Source of the DNA: Caecitellus pseudoparvulus
Lineage: Eukaryota > Bigyra: Bicosoecida
Assembly (NCBI GenBank): GCA_965644315.1
Contig: CBFFRQ010000076.1
Span: forward strand, 62,001-126,000
Direction of reading: 5' to 3'
Length of the DNA stretch: 64,000 nucleotides
A program made the position numbers and the translations under genes. This document shows positions 1 to 11,114 of this stretch, piece by piece (position 1 is the stretch's first letter; the number at the start of each line of letters is the position of its first letter). The notes beneath the pieces are model-generated. The model saw nothing but the letters and a program-made list of their open reading frames with translations, was not told the DNA's origin and made no database searches.

Positions 1-3000
1 TGTGGCACTGCTGCGACTGGCTGGGATGGAAGACAGCAGCAGTGATGACGAATGGGGCTCGGATGAGAGCCCCGTGCCTCCCAAGGCACCCAAACCGCCA
101 CCCCCGCCAGATCGTACACAGCAAACAAGCCAAGCCACAACGAAGCAGCCGGCGCCACCCCCTCCACCTGACCAAGACACGTCCACGTTTGTGCAGGGTC
201 CCGGAGGGCAGGCGCCTCCACCCCCCGCTCCAGTGGACCCAAAAGTTGCCAAATCCCTGGCAGGGTACGCCGCCAAGCCGGGAGCTGGCCGGGGCCGTGG
301 ACGAGGGCGAGGAGCTGCCAAGGGCGGGGTGCCGCCAGCTCCCCGCCAACAGCCCAAACCGCCACAGAGCGCAGACAAGATCGACATTCACCCCAGCACT
401 CTAGATGACGGCTCGCTGACCCAGGTACGGTGTGGCCACGCAGCAGAAGCTTCGCAACGCACCTCACGCTCGTCCTCCCCACTCCCCCCCAGCCCACTGC
501 CAGCCGCCCTGTCGCCCCGCGAAGAGGGCACCGAAGCCCCGAAGCTTCCAAAGCAATGCTTGCGCGTGTGGGCGGCACCCCCTCACCCTCCCTCGGCTCG
601 CCAGACGACACCAGCGACGGCAGCGCCACGCCACCCGCCAAACTGGACCAAACGGCAACCCTGCCAGCCCAGCCCCCTCGTAGCCACAAACCTGTGCGCA
701 TCCTGCCTCCTCCCACTGCACCACCAAGCTCGAGTGTGGCTGAACCTGCCACCGCCAAGGCTCGTGGACCAGTGGCGCCAGTCAGTGCAGGTGGGCCTGG
801 CACCGCCAAGGCTCGTGGACCAGTGGCGCCAGCCAGTGCAGGTGGGCCTGGCAGCGCCAAGGCTCGTGGACCAGTGGCGCCAGTCAGTGCAGGTGGGCCT
901 GGCAGCGCCAAGGCTCGTGGACCAGTGGCGCCAGTCAGTGCAGGTGGGCCAGGCAGCGCCAAGGCTCGTGGACCAGTGGCGCCAGTCAGTGCAGGTGGGC
1001 CAGGCAGCGCCAAGGCTCGTGGACCAGTGGCGCCAGTCAGCCCCAAGCCGAAGCCGGGCCTTGCGGTTCAGGATGCAAGTCCTAGCTCATCTGCACCCCC
1101 TGGCGTTTCAACTAAAGTGCTGCCTCCGAACACGTCTAGCAGTCCGAAGAGTGCTCCAAGCCGCAGCTCCACGCCGCCTGCTGGGCGCCAACCGGATCTT
1201 GCACGGCTGAAACGCATCAAGTCGTCAAGAGCGGCACGTACGTCCCCAAAGCCCACCAAAAGCGTGCCCCGTGTTCCACCGGGAGTGGTTCCAGAAGTTG
1301 ACAGCCCCGGGAAGGTCAAGCCAAGCGCAAAGTCAGGTGCCAAATCTTCGCCAAGTCAGGCGCCGAAAGCTGCGACAGCCACGATCCAGAAAACGGCTGA
1401 CGACGAAGTTGTGACAGGGCTCTTTCGAAGGGTCGTCGATCCGGACAGTGGCAAGGTGCACTTTGTCCCTGTCGATGACTCAAATACGAACGCCACAGCC
1501 GCACATGCGACGGATGAGACTCCGATTCACACGGCAGTTGCCCGCCGAACGTGGAGACCCATGGGCAGCCACCTGTCGTCAAAGCTGCATGGTTCGCCCC
1601 CAACTGCAAGGAAAGGACTGCCTTCTGAGTCTCCAAGCAGCGGCTCCCTTGTGAAACAGAGTGCGACGCCACAGTCCAAGCCCAGCTCAGACTCTGGGCA
1701 AGCACCGCAACCTTCGCACACACCGAAAGACAGTCATGACCAAAGCATGCCGCCGCACTCCTCAGAGCAGCACGATCAATCTCGACCTTCGTCTGTGGCG
1801 GCCGTGCAAGAACACCTTGCTGGCGGGTACGCTGTGGTGCACGTCAAAGACGCACGGGCATTTGTCCCCGTTGTCCCCAAGCGGCGCAAACCTGCTGAGA
1901 AAGATGTTCAACCGAGCACACACGTCGCACCAAGCGAGCTTCCGCTTTCTCTCCCACGAACGCCAAGCTTGGCTTTGCGCCAGTCGGTTTCGTCAGGGGT
2001 GCGATACGACGTCACAGGTGAGCAGGCAGCAGGCGAAGAGCGCACTGCCTCGCCTCTCCCTGCGGCGATTTTGCAGTACTCACAGCTAACAACAGCAAGA
2101 TCGGCACAGAAACCAACTCAAGGAGGAGTGCGCTGGCATGCGTCGGTGCATTCTCCTGCTTCAACGTCAAGTGACAGCGATGAGAGCCCCGTCCGAGCAA
2201 CGCCAACCCTTCGAAGGAGGCCAGCAACGCCGTTCGCGCGAGCTCCACTCACCCCCCGCACCCCCTTGAACACGGAAGATGCCCTTGCATTCTTGCAACC
2301 CTTGACAGCCGAGCTGGACCAGTCGCTGTCGGCAGTGGATGCGTTGCTCGCGCAAGTGCAGGCATGCAAGCCGTCCACGCCAGCAAAGCCGCCAAGCCCC
2401 AGCACGAACCTCACACAAAAGGGGGATTCGGACAAAGCTGCAGCTGGTCAGCATGAAAGCAAAGCTGCAGAGGTTGAGGAACTGGTCCGAACAGAAGAGA
2501 GGATGGATGCCCCTGACGCGGATCGGGACCACGCCAGCCAAGCCCAGGTGCTCCATGCCAGCACGGGTGCTCCAAAGCCCACCATTGAATCGGCACTTTG
2601 GAAATCTGTCGCTTCATGGGGCACATTGAGCCCAGGGTCTCGCGATGCGCGGGTGAGGGAAGCTGCGACCCCAAGTGTCCCCTCTGGCCCGCTGCGGGTC
2701 GCCCAGCTGACGACGATGGAGAGGAACAAAGACCGCGCAAGCCAACGCTCAGAAGCTCACACGCATCCACTAGCACTGCCTGTGCACGCTGCGCCCAGCG
2801 TCCGGATTTCCAGCTCGGGAAGCGAGAGCAGCGACGAAGCTGTGGCTATTCAGCGCGCCGCGGGGCACATCACCAAGGCGATCGCCCCCAGCCTCGCTTG
2901 CGCATTCCAAGGCTCGCGTGCACTCATCCTCGCAGTCACCACCGCACCCAAGCCCCTCCCCGAGGGGGCCATATCACTCTCACCCCACCAATCGGCACCT

Positions 3001-3534
3001 GGTCCCGCAGCTGCTGCAGCTGCACTTGCCGGCGCCTCCCACCCGCTCACGCCCTTCATGACTCAGAAACAAGTGTTCCTGCAACTCATGCCACCGAGCA
3101 CAGGGCCAGGTGGGGGGCTGCTGCCCTATCGCATTGAGTGGAGATGGGACCCAGCAGGGGACACGGGCCCTGGCAGCCTCGGCAGGCTTCCGCCCAGGAC
3201 AGGCTGGGCGTCGTGGGATAGCTTGAAGCACAGCGGCCTAGGCAGTGCCCCGCCACCCACAAGTACCCACGCAGTGACGGTGGGAAGTGCAACAGCAGCG
3301 AAAGAAGGCGAAGCTGCTCTGCTGCGCTCCGCCTTCCCACACCTACTCCACATCGTCTTCCGCCGACCCAAGGCATCCACAGCAGCCAGAGCGCCGCCTG
3401 GCAGTGCGGACTCCCTGGCACACCCTGCCGATGTGAGTCTCACCCTGGGCGTGGAGCAGCCGAGCCTTGCACAGGCATGGGTGGCTGCAGTGCAAGTTGT
3501 GGCTGGCATCGCCTTCAGCGCAGGGCGGGTGTAG
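1..3534 (+). CDS. Pro/Ser-rich low-complexity protein with 17-residue repeats (5' end uncertain)
   Basis: Two exons, 1-424 and 493-3534, join in phase 0 across a 68-nt intron (GTACGG donor, CCCCAG acceptor). An in-frame ATG lies at 26, but the frame is open to the window edge, so the true start may be upstream. From that ATG the product is about 1147 residues. The N-terminus is acidic (MEDSSSDDEW), then has poly-Pro runs and an RGRGRGRG stretch. Six 17-residue repeats of the type AKARGPVAPVSAGGPGS follow at 751-1041. The rest is Ser/Pro/Lys-rich and probably disordered. The last 170 or so residues are the most ordered part (YRIEWRWDP; FPHLLHIVFRRP). A near-copy of the final 71 codons lies at 8765-8976. 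No family is recognised, and function is unknown. The intron call rests on the frame switch between the two open frames. Confidence 0.65.
751..1041 (+). repeat. 51-bp tandem repeat, about 6 units, coding
   Basis: Six nearly identical 51-bp units encode a 17-residue repeat (T/S-AKARGPVAP-V/A-SAGGPG), and the last unit degenerates into SPKPKPG. Units differ by only one or two bases, which points to recent expansion or homogenisation. A second forward frame also stays open through the array. Confidence 0.9.
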
Positions 3535-5038
3535 GCCGTGGAGTCTGGCTTGATGAGATGGAAGGTGGAGGCCTGATAAGATCTCTGGAGACCATTTGCT
3601 GAAAGTTTTCCTGGGGATACCAGCCGTAGTTGGACGTCACGCGAGAAGCTGTGCTGGGGCGCATCCCGTGAACTTGCAAGAGACGCAGTTGACCGACATC
3701 TAGCTTCGTGCAGCTTGGGACGAATAGATGAAGGGTCCATTCGTTTTGAAAGAATGTCAGCATAAAGTTGACGTTGGGCTGAGTCCAACCTCGTCAAGCG
3801 GAAATGTAGGGTATGCATGGCAGATTGAAGTACCAGCCTCTGGTGGGTGTTGCTGTGCGAAAGGGAATCTAACGCTGAAAGCTCATTTGTGGCTATCCCC
3901 CCTCTGGTTGGGATCACGCGCGCTATGAGGCTGCTCGATGTGTTGAAGTGGTCCTTGTACCGATACTTGTCGCTTGCGACGAAGGAAAGCCAGGCCAGCT
4001 CATGCACAGCATGCAATAGCTTGCCAGCCCCCCTCAGAGCCTACAGAGGAGACATAACATTCATCCAAACCCAGCATGCTGCGATGAGTCGATCTTTGAG
4101 ATGAGCGGCTAACCTCGCACTTGCCATTGTGGCGCGCCTCTCACTATAAACCTGCAACAACCTCCATTCGAGTCCACCACTCTCATCGAGGCCGAAGCTC
4201 CCACATGAAAGATAGCGCACATGTGCTGCTCATGAGAACTAAGACCTCTTGTGGGTAGAACAAGGCATGGTGAGTGCTGTCCGCTCCAGGTGGTCGAGTG
4301 AGGAGCGACTGGCATCTCTTCCGTAGAGGTTGGCCCTGTGCAAGTTGTGCTCACACCGCCAAGTTTACGAGCCTTTCAGCATGTGCGAGAGAGAGAGAGT
4401 CTGCTGAGCCGCTACCTGTGATTGAGAGAAGCTCTCCACAGTACTTGCCTGGCCAAGCGACGCGGCTGGCAGAGGGGAAGAAGGCAAACCCCGGATTCTC
4501 AACACAGAGACAGACACAAGGCTGTCACTCTGCATGCAAAGCTGGTACAACACCAAGCACCGCTGCCTGCAGGGCAGCGGCAGGCCTTCACGAGCTGGGG
4601 GGTGTTGCGGCTAAACACTGAGCAACATCTCGGGGTTGTGGATACAGAGTTCAGATCCACCGGCCAGGTGGGGCGAGTCGGCAGCTTGAGTCAAACATTG
4701 GATAGGTGAAACCCTCACAACCATGTGCTAAGTCAGGGACCGAGAAACTACTCAGGAAATCTCATGAAGGATTAATGGACACGCTTCTGAACAATCCGCA
4801 ACTTGAGTGCTTTGTACATGGGCAAAGAGAATCCAGACCCATCTCAACTTTACTCACTTCCGCATCTTTCCTTCTTAAGAAGGGAAAATAACATGGAGTA
4901 CAAATAAACCTCTTTTCGAGAACAAAACAAACCACGATGAACGCCGCACGAACCCCCGAACGTCCTCTATCTCCAACTCACCACACAAAATCATCATGGA
5001 ACTCGAAAAGCGGCATTACAAAGTGTGTTTGTACATTC
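3535..5038. other. Intergenic, AT-richer stretch with no supported gene
   Basis: This 1.5-kb stretch separates the Pro/Ser-rich gene (+) from the 3' end of the Ala-rich gene (-). It is visibly less GC-rich than the flanks, has stops in all frames and only short ORFs, and holds a short GA run near 4388-4400. I see no conserved protein motif, tRNA or mobile-element signature. Untranslated regions of both neighbours presumably lie at its ends. Confidence 0.6.
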
Positions 5039-8000
5039 TTATTTTGCCGTAGCCCTCGTCGGCAAAAGCGGAACGCGAACCAACATGACATGGCAGTCAC
5101 GGTTCGGGAAGTGGTGCTCAAGATACTCTTGCAGCTTTCTTTTGCAGTGATTCGCCACTGTGAGAGAAAGCAGGCCTCCTGACACCAGCATTGTTTGAGT
5201 GTTTTCCGTGTAGTAGTTCCAGCGGACGAGATTTGCGAGGTCCACCCCTTTTGGAGGCTTTTCCCCTGTGAAAAATGCTTGAACGTTCCCCCTCGCCCTC
5301 ACCCTCTCAGCCCGTCTACATGCCCTTTCTGACCTTGCGCATGCTATCTTCGAAAGGGCTCTCGCCACCACAGCATCTGCCCTTGCCGCCGCAGCATCTG
5401 CCCTCACCGCTGCTGCACCCGCCCTCGCCGTCGCTGCAGCTGCAGCTGCAGCCGCCTCTTCATGTGCAGCTTGCGCCTCTGCATCTGCCGCAGCCGCCTT
5501 CTCCACCACCTGCGCAATCTGCCCCCCCCGCGCTGCTGCATCGGCCGCTTGCGCCATTTGCGCCGCTGCATCCGCCACCCTCGCCGCTTCACGTACCCTC
5601 GCCGTCGCTGCAGTCGCCGCTGCATCTGCCTCCCTTTGTGCAGCTTGCGCCTCTGCATCTGCCGCAGCCGCCATGTGCACCACATGCGCGATCTGCGCCT
5701 CACGCGATGCTGCATCGGCCGCTTGCGCCATTTGCGCCGCTTGCATCACTTGCGCCGCTGCATCCGCCACCCTCGCCGCTGCACGTACCCTCGCCGCCGC
5801 TGCCATCGCATCCCCTTGTGCAGCTTGCGCCGCTGCAGCCGCCTCCCTTTGTGCAGCTTGCGCCGCTGCATCTGCCGCAGCCGCCATGTGCACCACATGC
5901 GCGATCTGCGCCTCACGCGATGCTGCATCGGCCGCTTGCGGCACCTGCAACTCTTGCATCACTTGCGCCACTGCATCCGCCACCCTCCTCGCTGCATCTG
6001 CCCTCGCCGTCGCTGCAGCTGCAGCTGCATCCGCCTCCTCACGTGCAGCTTGCGCCGCTGCATCCGCCACCCTCGCCGCTTCATCTGCCCTCGCCACAGC
6101 TGCAGCCGCTGCTGCACCTGCCTCCCTTTGCACAGCTTGCTCCGCTGCATCTGCCCTTGCCTTCGCTGCAGCTTCAGCGGCTGCGGCCGCCCTGTTTGTA
6201 GCCTGAGCAGCTTGCGCTGTTACATGTGCCACCCGCGCTGCTGCATCCGCCCTCGCTGCCGCAGAATCTGCCACCGGCGCAGCAGCATCCGCCATCGCTG
6301 CAGCCGCTTGTGCTGCTTGTGCCGCTTGTGCTGCTAGTGCCGCTTGCGGGCCCGCAGGCGAATGCAACTCCACCACTTCTTTTTTCGCCGACCTCACCAC
6401 CTCGTCATCATACAGTGCCGTTGTCGCCGCTGCAGCCGCCTCCTGTCGTGCAGCTTGCGCCACTGCACCCGCCGCATCCACCGTACGCACCACCTGTGCC
6501 TTCTGCTCCTCACGCGCTGCTGCATCGGCCGCTTGCGGCGCCTGCAACTCTCGCATCACTTGCGCCACTGCATCCGCCACCCTCCTCGCTGCATCTGCCC
6601 TCGCCGTAGCTACATCCGCCACCCTCCTCGCTGCATCTGCCCTCGCCGCCGCTGCATCCGCCACCCTCCTCGCTGCATCTGCCCTCTCCGCCGCTGCATC
6701 AGCCGCTGCATCCGCCTCTCCTCGTGCAGCTTGCGCCGCCGCATCAGCCACCCTTGCCGCTTCACCTGCCCTCTCTGCCGCTGCATCCGCCTCCTGTCGT
6801 GCAGCTTGCGCCGCCGCACTCGCCGCATCCGCCGCCCCCATCACCTGCGCCATCTGCGCCTTACGCGCATCTGCATCGGCCGCTTGCGGCACCTTCACCT
6901 CTTGTATCACTTGCGCCACTGCATCCGCCACCCTCCTCGCTGCAGCCGCCGCTGCATCCGCCCCCCCTCGTGCAGCTTGCACCGCCAACACTGCTGCCGC
7001 TGCTCCGATCACCACCTCTTTCCTTTCTGCATAACTTGCCTGCGCGTTCTTATTCGCAGTTGCCATCTCCACGGCTCTCTCTTTCGCTGCCTTGGCACCA
7101 CTCTCAGCTTGGTTTGCCGCACTTTGAAATGCCGCCGATACAACTGCTGCCTTTGCTGCCGCCGACATTGAAACTGCCCCTACCTCTCCGAGGGTGTCTC
7201 TAACCGCAGCGATCGCGAACCCTGGTGCTTGTCCCGGTGTCACTGCTTCGTTTGCTGCCGCCAATGCATCCCCCTGCACCTGAGAAAGCACACATTCCGT
7301 CGCAGTAGCTGCCTCCTTTTTCGCCGCTTCATGTGCCGCCTTAGCCGCCTTAGCTTTCGCCCTCGCGGCCGATGCCGCCTGTTGCGCCTCATCCGCCGCA
7401 TCCTTTGCCTGCTGCACCGCTGGCGTGAGACCCTCCAACATAGTGCTCATTGCCGAATCCGCCATTGCCGCTGACTCCACCCGCTTCCCCAATACCGCAA
7501 GCACCGCAGCCTGCAGCAAAGCTGGATGAAAGTCCGTCGGCTTCTGTGGCGCCGCCGCCGCAGCCGACAACGCTGCCGAAACCGCCGCCGAAACCGCTGA
7601 TTCAGGCCCAAGATCCGCCGCCACTGACGCTGCCACAGCAGCCGCCGCGGCGGCTGCCGCCGCCACTGACGCTGGTACTGCCGCCGCTTTCGGTCGAAGC
7701 GCCGCCGCCACTGACGCCGCTGTGGCTGCAGCGTTCGCTGCCGCCTTCTCTCCAAGAGCTGCCACTGACACCGCAGCTGCAACTGCTGAGGCCTTTGCCG
7801 CCACTGCCTCTGCTTCCGGGGCGAGGGCATTCACCGTTGCCGTCGCTGCCGCTTCTGCCGCCTCTGCTGCTGCCTTGGGTCTTCGGGAAGCCGCCAGAGC
7901 AGCCGCGACTGCCGCTGCCTCTGCCGCAGATTTTGCCGACGCCGCAGCCTGTGACGCCGCTTTGGCCCCCCCAATCAGAACCGCCCCATCGACTCCCCCC

Positions 8001-8281
8001 ACCAATTCTGCTTCCATTTCATCTGCAGCAGCCTTATCTGCCTCTGCTGCCGCTGACGTCGCTGCTACTGCTGCTTCCGCCTCTGCCTCCGCCTCCGCCA
8101 CAGCCGTACGAGAAGCCACGATCCAGGCCCCCTTTCGAAGCTTTTCGTACACCACTCTCGTATCGTCTCCACCTTGCTGGCCTCCCTTCTTCGTTGTGTA
8201 CTCAAGGGCAAACACACCTGTGTCCATGTACGGTCTCAGGTCTGAAAACTCGCCTGAGTTCATGGCACCTCCTTCCGGCAT
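5039..8281 (-). CDS. Alanine-rich coiled-coil repeat protein
   Basis: A single uninterrupted frame. Candidate ATGs are at 8281 (MPEGGAMNSGEF) and 8263 (MNSGEFSDLRPY), giving about 1080 residues. A short N-terminal segment of about 55 residues (SDLRPYMDTGVFALEYTTKKGG) precedes roughly 900 residues of Ala-dominated helix. That region is built from degenerate units such as ADAARRVADAAAQ and AQAAREEADAAA. A C-terminal segment of about 80 residues is different in composition (VQAFFTGEKPPKGVDLANLVRWNYY, ending in LLPTRATAK). The two non-repetitive ends argue that this strand is coding. The middle should form a long helical rod, comparable in composition to bacterial TolA-type stalks or LEA-like proteins, without evidence of homology. 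No domain family is recognised. Long ORFs on the opposite strand here are by-products of the repeats. Confidence 0.75.
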   Translation of the reverse strand: MPEGGAMNSGEFSDLRPYMDTGVFALEYTTKKGGQQGGDDTRVVYEKLRKGAWIVASRTAVAEAEAEAEAAVAATSAAAEADKAAADEMEAELVGGVDGAVLIGGAKAASQAAASAKSAAEAAAVAAALAASRRPKAAAEAAEAAATATVNALAPEAEAVAAKASAVAAAVSVAALGEKAAANAAATAASVAAALRPKAAAVPASVAAAAAAAAAVAASVAADLGPESAVSAAVSAALSAAAAAPQKPTDFHPALLQAAVLAVLGKRVESAAMADSAMSTMLEGLTPAVQQAKDAADEAQQAASAARAKAKAAKAAHEAAKKEAATATECVLSQVQGDALAAANEAVTPGQAPGFAIAAVRDTLGEVGAVSMSAAAKAAVVSAAFQSAANQAESGAKAAKERAVEMATANKNAQASYAERKEVVIGAAAAVLAVQAARGGADAAAAAARRVADAVAQVIQEVKVPQAADADARKAQMAQVMGAADAASAAAQAARQEADAAAERAGEAARVADAAAQAARGEADAAADAAAERADAARRVADAAAARADAARRVADVATARADAARRVADAVAQVMRELQAPQAADAAAREEQKAQVVRTVDAAGAVAQAARQEAAAAATTALYDDEVVRSAKKEVVELHSPAGPQAALAAQAAQAAQAAAAMADAAAPVADSAAARADAAARVAHVTAQAAQATNRAAAAAEAAAKARADAAEQAVQREAGAAAAAAVARADEAARVADAAAQAAREEADAAAAAATARADAARRVADAVAQVMQELQVPQAADAASREAQIAHVVHMAAAADAAAQAAQREAAAAAQAAQGDAMAAAARVRAAARVADAAAQVMQAAQMAQAADAASREAQIAHVVHMAAAADAEAQAAQREADAAATAATARVREAARVADAAAQMAQAADAAARGGQIAQVVEKAAAADAEAQAAHEEAAAAAAAATARAGAAAVRADAAAARADAVVARALSKIACARSERACRRAERVRARGNVQAFFTGEKPPKGVDLANLVRWNYYTENTQTMLVSGGLLSLTVANHCKRKLQEYLEHHFPNRDCHVMLVRVPLLPTRATAK
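5661..5941. repeat. Duplicated ~67-bp block inside the Ala-rich gene
   Basis: A block of about 67 bp at 5661-5727 recurs almost exactly at 5875-5941, a spacing of 214 bp. It encodes the helix segment containing ADAASREAQIAHVVHMAAA. It is a clear internal duplication within the Ala-rich coding region. Confidence 0.85.
6563..6690. repeat. 42-bp tandem repeat, three units
   Basis: Three units beginning with CATCCGCCACCCTCC start near 6570, 6612 and 6654, exactly 42 bp apart, inside the Ala-rich coding region. On the coding strand each encodes a variant of ADAARRVADAAARA. Confidence 0.85.
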
Positions 8282-9318
8282 CCAAGTGCACTTCAAAAAG
8301 AAAAAATGGTACAAGTTCAAGCTGGGACATTGTTGAGCAGCAAGGGGGAGCCGTACGTACACGCAAAAGCGCCTCTCTGTAGGCCATTGTTGTCTGCGCA
8401 AACATCAGTGAGTGCAAGCGTTTCAGAATCGTACTCTCACATCGACACGCGCACGAGCACACACCAGGTCAAAAACGTGCTAATCAAAGCAGAATTCAAG
8501 AGGAATGAGGGGGGTTGGTCAGCAAGGGTGATTGTGCAACGTGTTGGTTGAAGTTGAGGTGAGATGTGTCCAGAAGTTGCAACTGTTTCAACCTCTCAGG
8601 TTGCCTCGGTGGTGTAGCACCCCCCCTTGACAAGGTTTACCAAAGGGGAGGGAACACCAATCCCATCGTCGCTCGCCGCACCCTGAACTCCATTGCAGCC
8701 ACCACCCAAGCCAAGAAGCAAGTGGCGCTCCAATGCCCCAGCCCCCACAGCAACCTGCTCCACTGTTGCGCTCCACCTTCCCACACCTGCTCCACATCGT
8801 CTTCCGCCGACCCAAAGCTTCCACCGCAGCCAAGGCGCCGCCTGGCAGTGCGGATTCCCTGGCACACCCTGCCGATGTGAGCCTCACTCTGGGCGTGGAG
8901 CAGCCGAGCCTTGCACAGGCGTGGGTGGCTGCAGTGCAAGTTGTGGCTGGCATCGCCTCCAGTGCCGGGCACGTGATAGAGAGGGTGTTCGCGCTGGCGC
9001 GTGTTTGCGGCACATCTTCGCTGAACGGGAAGACACATGCGCGTGAGCCAACCGCCCCCCGCGCGAGCCCGCAGTCAGTCAGACAAACCCCTCAAAATCA
9101 AATTTCTCACTTTACCTCAAACCCCTTGCTTCCGACTCGCTGCATGCTCTGCACAGGCGTGTGCGCTGCTTGGTCTGTGCCGGCCCAAGTGCAGTGCACT
9201 TGGAGCACACACCGCAACTCAGCTCTTGCTGTTTGCAGGAGCCGCCCCGCAAGGCCTTGCAGCGCTTGACACTTTACCTAGCCATTCCACTGCCCATCCC
9301 CTCTCTCCCACGGCACCC
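8282..9318. other. Intergenic region carrying a duplicated gene fragment
   Basis: This lies between the start of the Ala-rich gene (-) and the start of the amino-acid transporter (+). The two genes diverge, so promoter elements for both should be here, but no TATA box or other core element stands out. The region contains the 8765-8976 copy of the first gene's 3' end. Confidence 0.6.
8765..8976 (+). repeat. Duplicate of the 3' coding end of the first gene
   Basis: The stretch aligns without gaps to 3321-3532 at a constant offset of 5444 bp. By eye about nine in ten bases are identical, and the reading frame is conserved (FPHLLHIVFRRPKASTAA). Unlike the original, the copy lacks the stop codon at the matching place and reads on into unrelated sequence (IERVFALARVCG). 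No start codon or upstream exon that would make it a functional gene is evident. It is either a gene fragment or the terminal domain of an unrecognised gene. Confidence 0.8.
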
Positions 9319-10853
9319 ATGGAAGGCTCGTCTTCCTTGAACATCGCCACTGGCTCGGCAACTGCTCCGTTGCTGGTAGATGCAACTGGCGTGGAGCACC
9401 ACCAAGGGCCTCGCACCAGTCGGGCAGCATCAGACTTGGACACTTTGCTTGCCACTGGGACCACTGAGGAGATCACTCCCCCTGCAGACATCAAGCAGGG
9501 CTCCGTGGTGTCCAGCATTGCGAACTTGGCAGGGTGCGTGTGCTCAGAACGTCGCCGCGGCCGCCAGCGAATCCGCGGTCGCCTTGCGCTCTGCACGCCC
9601 TCGAAACTGCCCTGCACAGGACGATTTTGGGCAGTGGCACGTTTGCCATGGCTTCTGCTGCGGCTGACTCTGGCCTGGTGGTGTACGGCATCCTGCTGCT
9701 GTGCGTGGGGTTCATGGCAGAGCAGAGCATCTCCATGCTCATGCTATCCATGGAACACGCCAAGGTGAACACGTTCCCAGGTCTGGGGCGGGCGGCGTAC
9801 GGCGCAGTGGGGGAGAAGTCTGCCATCATCTCCGTCATCATCCAGCAGTTGGGCGCCACCATCGCGTTCATGCAGATCATCGGGACGGTCGTGACTCCGC
9901 TGGTGTCCAAGATCAACCACGGGCACGGCCTGCTGGCTCAGAAGGCGTTCTGGCAGGCCCTGCTCGCGACACTGGTCATCTTCCCCCTCTGCATGCTGCC
10001 CCGCATTACCAGCCTGCGGTATTCCTCCGTCGCGAGTGTCTGCCTAACTCTGTCCTTCGTCGGAGTCATCGTCATTGACGGCTGTGCCCAGCTGGCCAAG
10101 CACTGGTCCGCGGCAGAGAGCACAGACGTGTATCAGCACGGCGTGGACTGGTCTGCCGTGCCTGCTGGGCCGTCCAGCTTTGTGCATGTGCTGCTGGCCA
10201 TCCCTGTGCTGGCGTTTGCGCAGGTGTGCCAGATGAACGTGTTCCCGGTGGTGTCTGAGCTGAAAGAGCCAACGCCAGCACGGCTGTCCGCGGTGTCCAA
10301 GGGCAGCATCATCATGACCGCCGTGGTGTACGCCCTGTCGGGCTACTTTGGGTTCTTCATCTTCGGCACCCGTGTGGATGCGGACGTGCTGCAGTCGTAT
10401 GAGGATATGCAGGCGTCTGCGGATTCGCACCAGCAGTCAGTCGTGGTGCCGGCCATCGTCGTGAAGGTGCTGCAGTTCGGCATCGGCATGGCCCTCACCA
10501 TGTCCTTCCCCGTCGTGGCGTACGAGTTGCGGCACAGCATCGAGTTTGTCCTGGTGAAGCATGCCCCCTTCAACTGGCTGCGGCACACCCTCATCAACAT
10601 CTTCATCGTCGCCGTGTCCACCATCGTCGCCATCCTGGTGCCGGAGATCAGCGTCGTGTTCGGTTTCGCAGGGGCCACCACCTCCTGCCTCATCGTCTTC
10701 ATCCTGCCTGCCTTCTTCTACCTCCGCGTGGCGCCGGGCCCGATTCAAGACCACTGGCGCTCGAAGGTCGCAGTGGTCATTCTGGCCGTGGGCATCTTGC
10801 TCGTGCCGGCGTGCCTGGCAGCCCAGGGCCTCAAGCAAGCCCACAAGGACTAG
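9319..10853 (+). CDS. AAAP (SLC38-like) amino-acid transporter
   Basis: Two exons, 9319-9533 and 9620-10853, are joined in phase 2 across an 86-nt intron (GTGCGTG donor, TGCACAG acceptor), giving 482 residues. The join restores the family's first transmembrane signature, GSVVSSIANLAGTILGSGTFAM, at about residues 60-80, which is strong support for the splice. About ten further hydrophobic segments follow, as expected for this 11-TM superfamily. The hydrophilic N-terminus of about 60 residues is Ser/Thr-rich and probably cytosolic. The family moves neutral amino acids across plasma, vacuolar or lysosomal membranes, often coupled to H+ or Na+. Substrate and membrane cannot be read from the sequence. 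The protein ends QGLKQAHKD. Confidence 0.9.
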
Positions 10854-11114
10854 GATCCTGCGTGGGAGCCGCTCCTGCAGCCGCACTCGACGCTGCATCC
10901 GTGGCACGTGCACAGTGCTGCCTCGCGCTCCCTGCCAGCGCCGGGGGAGGCCTGCAAATGCACGTTCCCACAAAACCCAATCCCACCACAGCTCACCCGC
11001 CACGCGCTGCACGCCTGGCTCTCCTTGCTGTGGCTGATTCCCACAGTGCGCCTGCTCCTTGGCAGTCGGAGCCGAGCGCCAGGGTGCTGCGGCAAGCCAC
11101 TGGCAGACCTCCCC

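Noticed and set aside
3126-4016. Minus-strand ORF of 296 codons overlapping the 3' end of the first gene
   Set aside because: Part is antisense to the first gene's C-terminus and the rest is low-quality intergenic sequence. The same antisense peptide appears at the 8765-8976 copy simply because the DNA is duplicated.
5275-8382. Several long plus-strand ORFs opposite the Ala-rich gene (about 300 codons each)
   Set aside because: They encode Pro/His/Leu- or Cys/Arg-repeat strings that mirror the repeat units. They lack normal-composition ends, while the minus strand has two.
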